A DNA stretch of 36,627 nt, from NCBI GenBank assembly GCA_001942045.1, contig MSTD01000032.1, positions 36,636 through 73,262 on the forward strand. Direction: 5' to 3'. The stretch is from Mycolicibacterium porcinum. GTDB lineage: Bacteria; Actinomycetota; Actinomycetes; Mycobacteriales; Mycobacteriaceae. A program made the translations under genes and the position numbers. The notes below the pieces were generated by a model, which saw only the letters and a list, made by a program, of their open reading frames with translations, was not told the origin of the DNA and searched no databases. Shown here in pieces: positions 32,464 through 36,627 of the stretch. Every line of letters begins with the position of its first letter. Position 1 is the first letter of the stretch.

Positions 32464-33873
32464 TCAGAAGGTGGCGAACTCGCTCAGGCTGGCGGCCAGC
32501 GCCATGGGTACCCGCGCCTTGATCCGGGTGCCGTCGGCGGTGTGTTCGGTGGCGTCCACCCGGCCTTCGGCGTGCACTCGCGCCACCAGTTCGCCGCGGT
32601 CGTAGGGAATCGTCACATCTACCGTCGCGTCGGTCGGCGGGATCATCTCCGCCATCCGGGCCCGTAGCCGGTCCAGCCCGTCGCCGGTGTGCGCCGAGAC
32701 GAACACCGCGTCGGGCAGCGCGCGCCGCAGCGTGGCCAGTCCGAGGTCGGAGGCGGCGTCGATCTTGTTGACCACCAACAGCTCCGGCGGCGGGGCGATG
32801 TCGTATTCGGCGACGACATCGTTGACCACCTGGCGGACCGCATTGATCTGTGCCAGCGGGTGGTCGTCAGATCCGTCCACCACGTGCACCAGCAGGTCGG
32901 CGTCGACCACTTCTTCCAGGGTGGACCGGAACGCCTCGACCAGCTGGGTGGGCAGGTGCCGGACGAAGCCGACGGTATCGGTCAGCACGAAGGGGCGTCC
33001 GTCGTCGAATTCCCCACGGCGCGTGGTGGGTTCGAGCGTGGCGAACAGGGCGTTCTCCACCAGCACACCGGCGCCGGTCAGGGCGTTGAGCAAGCTGGAC
33101 TTGCCGGCGTTGGTGTAACCGACGATGGCCACCGAGGCGGCGTCCGACGACAGCCGCCGGCTGCGCTGGGTGTCGCGGATCTTCTTCATGTCGCGAATCT
33201 CGCGGCGCAGCTTGGCCATCCGCTCACGAATGCGGCGACGATCGGTTTCGATCTTGGTCTCGCCGGGTCCGCGGGTGCCCACGCCCCCGCCGGCCCCGCC
33301 GGCGCGACCGCCGGCCTGACGCGACATCGACTCACCCCAGCCCCGCAACCTGGGCAGCATGTACTCCATCTGGGCCAGCGAGACCTGCGCCTTGCCCTCC
33401 CGGCTGGTGGCGTGCTGGGCGAAGATGTCCAAGATCAGCGCGGTGCGGTCGATGACCTTGACCTTGACCACTTTCTCCAGCGAGTTGAGCTGTGCGGGTG
33501 AGAGTTCACCGTCGCAGATCACGGTGTCGGCGCCGGTGGCCAGCACGATCTCACGCAGCTCCTGGGCTTTGCCCGAGCCGATGTAGGTGGACGGGTCGGG
33601 CTTGTCGCGGCGCTGGATGAGCCCCTCGAGCACTTCCGAGCCCGCGGTCTCGGCCAGCGCCGCCAGCTCGGTCAGGCTGGCGTCGGCGTCGGCCGCGCTG
33701 CCCTCGGTCCACACGCCGACCAGGACCACGCGCTCCAGCCGCAGCTGGCGGTATTCGACCTCGGTGACGTCGGTGAGCTCGGTGGACAGCCCGGCGACGC
33801 GGCGCAACGAGGCGCGGTCTTCGAGGGCCAGCTCACCGGTGCTGGGGGTGACGGGATGTTCTGGATGAGTCAT
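32464..33873 (-). CDS. hflX: Ribosome-splitting GTPase HflX
   Basis: The 469-residue GTPase has the HflX N-terminal domain (RRDKPDPSTYIGSGKAQEL), the glycine-rich linker AGGRAGGAGGGVGTRGPGETKIETD written in parts at 187-211, and a coiled arginine-rich helix. The G domain follows: G1 GYTNAGKSS at 252-260, G3 DTVGF at 299-303, G4 NKID at 369-372 and SAHTG as G5. HflX rescues stalled ribosomes and in mycobacteria affects hypoxia and macrolide responses. It is the last gene of the minus-strand run with miaA and dapF; the 45-bp gap to dapF may hold its own promoter. The miaA-hflX association is widespread in bacteria. Confidence 0.97.
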   Translation of the reverse strand: MTHPEHPVTPSTGELALEDRASLRRVAGLSTELTDVTEVEYRQLRLERVVLVGVWTEGSAADADASLTELAALAETAGSEVLEGLIQRRDKPDPSTYIGSGKAQELREIVLATGADTVICDGELSPAQLNSLEKVVKVKVIDRTALILDIFAQHATSREGKAQVSLAQMEYMLPRLRGWGESMSRQAGGRAGGAGGGVGTRGPGETKIETDRRRIRERMAKLRREIRDMKKIRDTQRSRRLSSDAASVAIVGYTNAGKSSLLNALTGAGVLVENALFATLEPTTRRGEFDDGRPFVLTDTVGFVRHLPTQLVEAFRSTLEEVVDADLLVHVVDGSDDHPLAQINAVRQVVNDVVAEYDIAPPPELLVVNKIDAASDLGLATLRRALPDAVFVSAHTGDGLDRLRARMAEMIPPTDATVDVTIPYDRGELVARVHAEGRVDATEHTADGTRIKARVPMALAASLSEFATF

Positions 33874-33918
33874 ATGTACTTACAGGTTGTCATGTGCATC
33901 GGGCCGCGCGCACCCCAA

Positions 33919-34800
33919 TTACCCGTGGACAGCGGTCCACCACTGCTCGGCCAGCTCGCCGCGGGCGACCAGCACCGACGGCCCCCGCAGGTAGCTGGTG
34001 GACTCGGTGATCGTCACGGTGACCTCCCCGCCCCGGATGCGGACGCGCAACGTCCCGGTGTCCGCGCCCTGGTGGGCCAGGGCCGCCAGGGTGGCCGCGA
34101 CGGTGCCGGTGCCGCAGGACCGGGTCTCGCCGACGCCGCGCTCGTGCACCCGCATGGACACCGCGCCATCGGCCGGGACGGTGAGGACCTCGACGTTGAC
34201 GCCGTCGGGGAACAGCTGCTGGTCGAAGGTCACCGGCGCACCGACATCGAGGGCCGCCAGCTCGCTCTCGGTCAGCCCGACACAGGCCAGGTGCGGATTG
34301 CCCACGTCGACGGCGACACCGCTGACGCTGCGGCCACCGACCACCGCGGTTCCGGTGCCGAACCGGTTGGCCTTGCCCATCTCGACGGTGACATCGGCGG
34401 TGGTGTCGTCGACGCTGTGCAGCACCACCGGGCGCGGCCCGGCCAGCGAGCCCACCACGAACTCATCGGCGGATTCCAGGCCGGAGGCGCGCAAGTAATG
34501 CGCGAACACCCGGACCCCGTTGCCGCACATCTGCGCGATCGAGCCGTCGGCGTTGCGGTAGTCCATGTACCAGTCGGAGGCCGCGACCCCGTCGGGCAGA
34601 CGGTCGAACACACCGGCGGCCTGCGCGGCGCCCGCGGTTGTCACCCGCAGCACGCCGTCGGCGCCCAGGCCGCGGCGGCGGTCGCACAGCGCGGCCACAG
34701 CGGCCGGCGTCAGCGACAGCGCGGCGTCGAGGTCGGGCAGCACCACGAAATCGTTCTGGGTGCCATGTCCCTTCGCGAAAGGGATCGAGCCGAAGATCAC
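33919..34800 (-). CDS. dapF: Diaminopimelate epimerase DapF
   Basis: The 293-residue enzyme interconverts LL- and meso-diaminopimelate for lysine and peptidoglycan synthesis. The two catalytic cysteines are Cys92 in [10 protein letters not shown] and Cys229 in ETRSCGTGT; both halves of the duplicated fold are intact. The N-terminus [16 protein letters not shown] is typical of mycobacterial DapF. The GTG at 34800 ([11 protein letters not shown]) is four bases after the miaA stop, which makes the pair an operon. An extra GSIP insertion compared with the M. tuberculosis N-terminus leaves some doubt on the exact start. Confidence 0.97.
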   Translation of the reverse strand: MIFGSIPFAKGHGTQNDFVVLPDLDAALSLTPAAVAALCDRRRGLGADGVLRVTTAGAAQAAGVFDRLPDGVAASDWYMDYRNADGSIAQMCGNGVRVFAHYLRASGLESADEFVVGSLAGPRPVVLHSVDDTTADVTVEMGKANRFGTGTAVVGGRSVSGVAVDVGNPHLACVGLTESELAALDVGAPVTFDQQLFPDGVNVEVLTVPADGAVSMRVHERGVGETRSCGTGTVAATLAALAHQGADTGTLRVRIRGGEVTVTITESTSYLRGPSVLVARGELAEQWWTAVHG

Positions 34801-34804
34801 CTGA

Positions 34805-35713
34805 TCAGGATACGTGCCGCCAGGCCCGCAGCGCGTCGTGCACCAGTCCGTCGGCGGCACCGTCCAGCCACACCACCCGATGGTCGCGCCGGAACCACGA
34901 GCGCTGCCGGCGCACATAGCGGCGGGTACCGATGAACGTCGGTTCCCGCGCCGCGCTCCCGTCTCCCCCGGCGTCCAGGTCAGCCAGCACCTGCGCGTAG
35001 CCGAGCGCCCGCTCCGCGGTCACCCCCTCGCGCAGCCCCCGGCCGATCAGGGTCCGCACCTCGTCCACCAGGCCGTCGGCGAACATCAGGTCGGTACGTT
35101 GTTCCAGACGTTCATCGAGAATGGTTGTCTCCCAATCCAATCCGATGATCGCGGTGTCCCAGCGGGGGGTGCCGATGGTCGGCGCGGAGGCGGCGAACGG
35201 CCGGCCGGTGAGCTCCACGACCTCCAGTGCCCGCACGATCCGCCGGCCGTCGGTCGGCAGGATCGACGCACCCGCGGCCGGATCGACCCGGGTCAGCTCG
35301 GCGTGCAACGCGGCGACCCCCACCTCGGTCAGCCTGTCCTCCCACCTGGCCCGCACCGCCGGATCGGTCGCCGGGAACGTCCATTCGTCGAGCAGCGACT
35401 GGATGTAGAGCATCGAGCCGCCCACGATCACGGGCACCGCGCCCCGGGCCGCAATGGCCTCCACATCGGCCGCGGCGTCCTGCTGATAGCGGGCCACCGT
35501 GGCGGTCTCGGTGACCTCGAGGACATCGAGCTGGTGGTGTGGGATGCCGCGCCGCTCGGCGACGGGCAGCTTGGCGGTGCCGATGTCCATGCCGCGGTAG
35601 AGCTGCATCGCGTCGGCGTTCACGATCTCGCCGCCCAATTCTTCGGCGATCGCCAGCGCCAGGGCCGATTTGCCGGTGCCGGTCGGGCCGATGACCGCGA
35701 TGGGCCGGGTCAT
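34805..35713 (-). CDS. miaA: tRNA dimethylallyltransferase MiaA
   Basis: The 302-residue enzyme adds a dimethylallyl group to N6 of A37 in tRNAs reading UNN codons. It has the P-loop GPTGTGKS at residues 9-16, [17 protein letters not shown], the [11 protein letters not shown] block, [11 protein letters not shown] and the C-terminal tRNA-binding part [15 protein letters not shown]. The ATG at 35713 overlaps the stop of the upstream gene as ATGA; an ATG three codons upstream (35722) is possible but overlaps more. It is followed by dapF after four bases. Confidence 0.97.
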   Translation of the reverse strand: MTRPIAVIGPTGTGKSALALAIAEELGGEIVNADAMQLYRGMDIGTAKLPVAERRGIPHHQLDVLEVTETATVARYQQDAAADVEAIAARGAVPVIVGGSMLYIQSLLDEWTFPATDPAVRARWEDRLTEVGVAALHAELTRVDPAAGASILPTDGRRIVRALEVVELTGRPFAASAPTIGTPRWDTAIIGLDWETTILDERLEQRTDLMFADGLVDEVRTLIGRGLREGVTAERALGYAQVLADLDAGGDGSAAREPTFIGTRRYVRRQRSWFRRDHRVVWLDGAADGLVHDALRAWRHVS

Positions 35714-36396
35714 GGCAGCCATTCGCCGACGAAGTAGCCGACGCCGTAGGGTGCGCCGCGGTACCGCTCGCGGGCGCTGCCGGGTGCGGGCCAGGTCAGC
35801 CCGGCCAGCACCTGAAATGCCACCCGGCCGAGCACGGGCTCGGGCAGTTCGGCCAGCGCCGCGACGTCTCCGGTGGCCAACGCGTCATCCAGGTCCTGCT
35901 GTGTGGCCACCGAGTCCGGCAGGTAACCGCCCGGGGCTGCCGGCGTGAGGGTGTGCAGGCCGTCGGCGACGATCAGCACACCGACCGGGTCCGGGGTCTC
36001 GTCGACCCGGGAGCGCAGCGTCCGGCCCAGCCCCACCGCGGCCTCGGTCTGGTGCGATGCGGCGTAGGCGTGCACCTCGACACCGGCCTCGGGCGCGGCC
36101 TGGCCCCGGATCCACCCCGCGACCAGGGCACACAGCGGCAGTTCGGCCGGCTCACCCACCGGTCGCGGACCGAGTGCCACCGGGACGTCGACGCCGTAGC
36201 CGGCAAAAGTCCCGACGCAGTCAGATCCGAACACCGCGTCGCGAGGGCCGACGCCGACAGCCAGCCAGTGCGGCGGTAGCGCCGCTGCTGCGGCAAGCGC
36301 GGCGGCGCGCAATCCAGCCACCTCGGCCGCGGCCGCACCCACGAGTTCGGGCACGAGAACCGGGGTTGCGGGGACGATCGCTATGGCGCTCAGCAC
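35710..36396 (-). CDS. Class III extradiol dioxygenase-like protein (Rv2728c-like)
   Basis: The 228-residue protein shows the fold pattern of class III extradiol ring-cleavage enzymes of the LigB type ([50 protein letters not shown]). However, few histidines sit where metal ligands are expected, so catalytic competence is doubtful. In M. tuberculosis the same gene (Rv2728c, alanine-rich) precedes miaA. The GTG at 36396 is preceded by a -10-like TAGTTT six bases upstream on the minus strand, suggesting a leaderless transcript. The stop overlaps the miaA start, so it heads the miaA-dapF-hflX run. Confidence 0.82.
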   Translation of the reverse strand: MLSAIAIVPATPVLVPELVGAAAAEVAGLRAAALAAAAALPPHWLAVGVGPRDAVFGSDCVGTFAGYGVDVPVALGPRPVGEPAELPLCALVAGWIRGQAAPEAGVEVHAYAASHQTEAAVGLGRTLRSRVDETPDPVGVLIVADGLHTLTPAAPGGYLPDSVATQQDLDDALATGDVAALAELPEPVLGRVAFQVLAGLTWPAPGSARERYRGAPYGVGYFVGEWLP

Positions 36397-36401
36397 GTCA
36401 C

Positions 36402-36413
36402 CAAACTAGTTTG
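36402..36413 (-). promoter_or_regulatory. Leaderless -10 within a 12-bp palindrome before Rv2728c-like gene
   Basis: CAAACTAGTTTG is a perfect palindrome. On the minus strand its TAGTTT part fits TANNNT and stands six bases before the GTG at 36396, so the operon's transcript probably begins at the start codon. The symmetry may be incidental or an operator. Confidence 0.45.
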
Positions 36414-36544
36414 TCGGGGCATTGCGCCTAAAGCCATGGGCACGGCACAGCACGACCTGCTTGAATAGCGGACACAGCGACAGCATCAGGCGCCGCGTCG
36501 CGCGGTAGATGCACGGGCAACCGTGCGGAGTACGAGGAGCGGAT

Positions 36545-36607
36545 ATGACAACCAGTGAGCCAGGCGAAGCCACCCCCCAGCAGACTTCCGGGCCCACGCC
36601 GAGCTGA
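36545..36607 (+). CDS. 20-codon reading frame with strong ribosome site; possibly the broken 5' end of the next gene
   Basis: GAGGAG at 36533-36538 lies six bases upstream of the ATG at 36545, a convincing initiation site. The frame reads [20 protein letters not shown] and then TGA at 36605-36607. The Thr/Pro/Gln-rich start resembles the disordered N-termini of larger mycobacterial proteins, and in M. tuberculosis a DUF349 protein (Rv2731) lies in this direction. A single base shift at the C6 run (36573-36578) would open another frame to the window end. It may therefore be a frameshifted gene start, a sequencing or assembly error, or a genuine leader peptide. The 130 bases before it hold no other gene that I can support. 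Confidence 0.35.
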   Translation: MTTSEPGEATPQQTSGPTPS

Positions 36608-36627
36608 CCCGGGTCGATCCGGCCGCG

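Noticed and set aside
36414..36544. Possible tRNA or small RNA gene before the last ATG
   Set aside because: No cloverleaf, no CCA or T-loop consensus and no clear terminator; the 63-codon minus-strand frame there has atypical composition and no start signal.
1..36627. Insertion sequences, prophage, toxin-antitoxin or secondary-metabolite cluster as the hidden novel system
   Set aside because: No transposase, integrase, terminal repeats, paired toxin/antitoxin genes or biosynthetic megasynthase were found; PhzF-like and LLM enzymes stand alone in housekeeping or small catabolic contexts.

Overview
The window looks like a chromosomal segment of a mycobacterium, probably of the Mycolicibacterium type. 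It is GC-rich with GC-rich third codon positions. It carries orthologues of mycobacterial IdeR, SigB, LexA, ChiZ (LysM protein), FadE20 and FadD12, a WS/DGAT-type triacylglycerol synthase and a PE-PPE-domain hydrolase. Gene order from about 12.3 kb to the right edge follows, from memory, the M. tuberculosis Rv2707-Rv2728c neighbourhood. The species cannot be fixed from the sequence alone. No rRNA, tRNA, CRISPR array, insertion sequence or prophage was seen, and no stretch longer than 300 bases lacks a gene.

Left part (1-11.96 kb) is lipid and redox metabolism. A divergent pair of related HsaA-like flavoproteins (the first cut by the window edge) shares a 74-bp intergenic region with a palindrome. 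Next is a WS/DGAT acyltransferase divergent from a tight five-gene run: fadD12-like acyl-CoA ligase, HSL-type esterase, two short-chain dehydrogenases and an alpha/beta hydrolase. On the minus strand a TetR regulator is followed by a luciferase-like monooxygenase and a zinc alcohol dehydrogenase, with a perfect operator-like palindrome over the promoter. A DUF952 gene closes this block.

Central part (12.1-24.6 kb) is the conserved stress/iron/DNA-damage block: DUF7455, YihY-family membrane protein, DUF3039, DUF3099, sigB, ideR, DUF4192, sthA, a trypsin-like lipoprotein, PAC2 protein, alpha/beta hydrolase, PhzF-like protein, nrdR, chiZ and lexA. Regulatory DNA is unusually readable here. sigB has an MprA-like 8+3+8 direct repeat plus an ECF-type (SigE/SigH) promoter, and a strong hairpin lies between sigB and ideR. 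lexA has a consensus SOS box overlapping a leaderless promoter, and several degenerate SOS-like sites lie on the chiZ side.

Right part (24.7-36.6 kb) holds an LGFP-repeat membrane protein with a very acidic tail, fadE20 with a classical U-tract terminator, a bisC-type molybdoenzyme, a secreted PE-PPE-domain hydrolase, and the minus-strand run Rv2728c-like, miaA, dapF, hflX. The last 83 bases start a well-initiated reading frame that stops after 20 codons, possibly a broken start of the next gene.

Relative to M. tuberculosis (recalled order), this locus seems to have gained the trypsin-like lipoprotein, bisC and the PE-PPE hydrolase and to lack genes corresponding to Rv2717c and Rv2722-Rv2723. 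No wholly new system is evident. The most rewarding items are the regulatory sites, the LGFP/acidic/C-terminal-domain protein, the divergent flavoprotein pair, and the 30-bp palindrome inside the DUF3099 gene.
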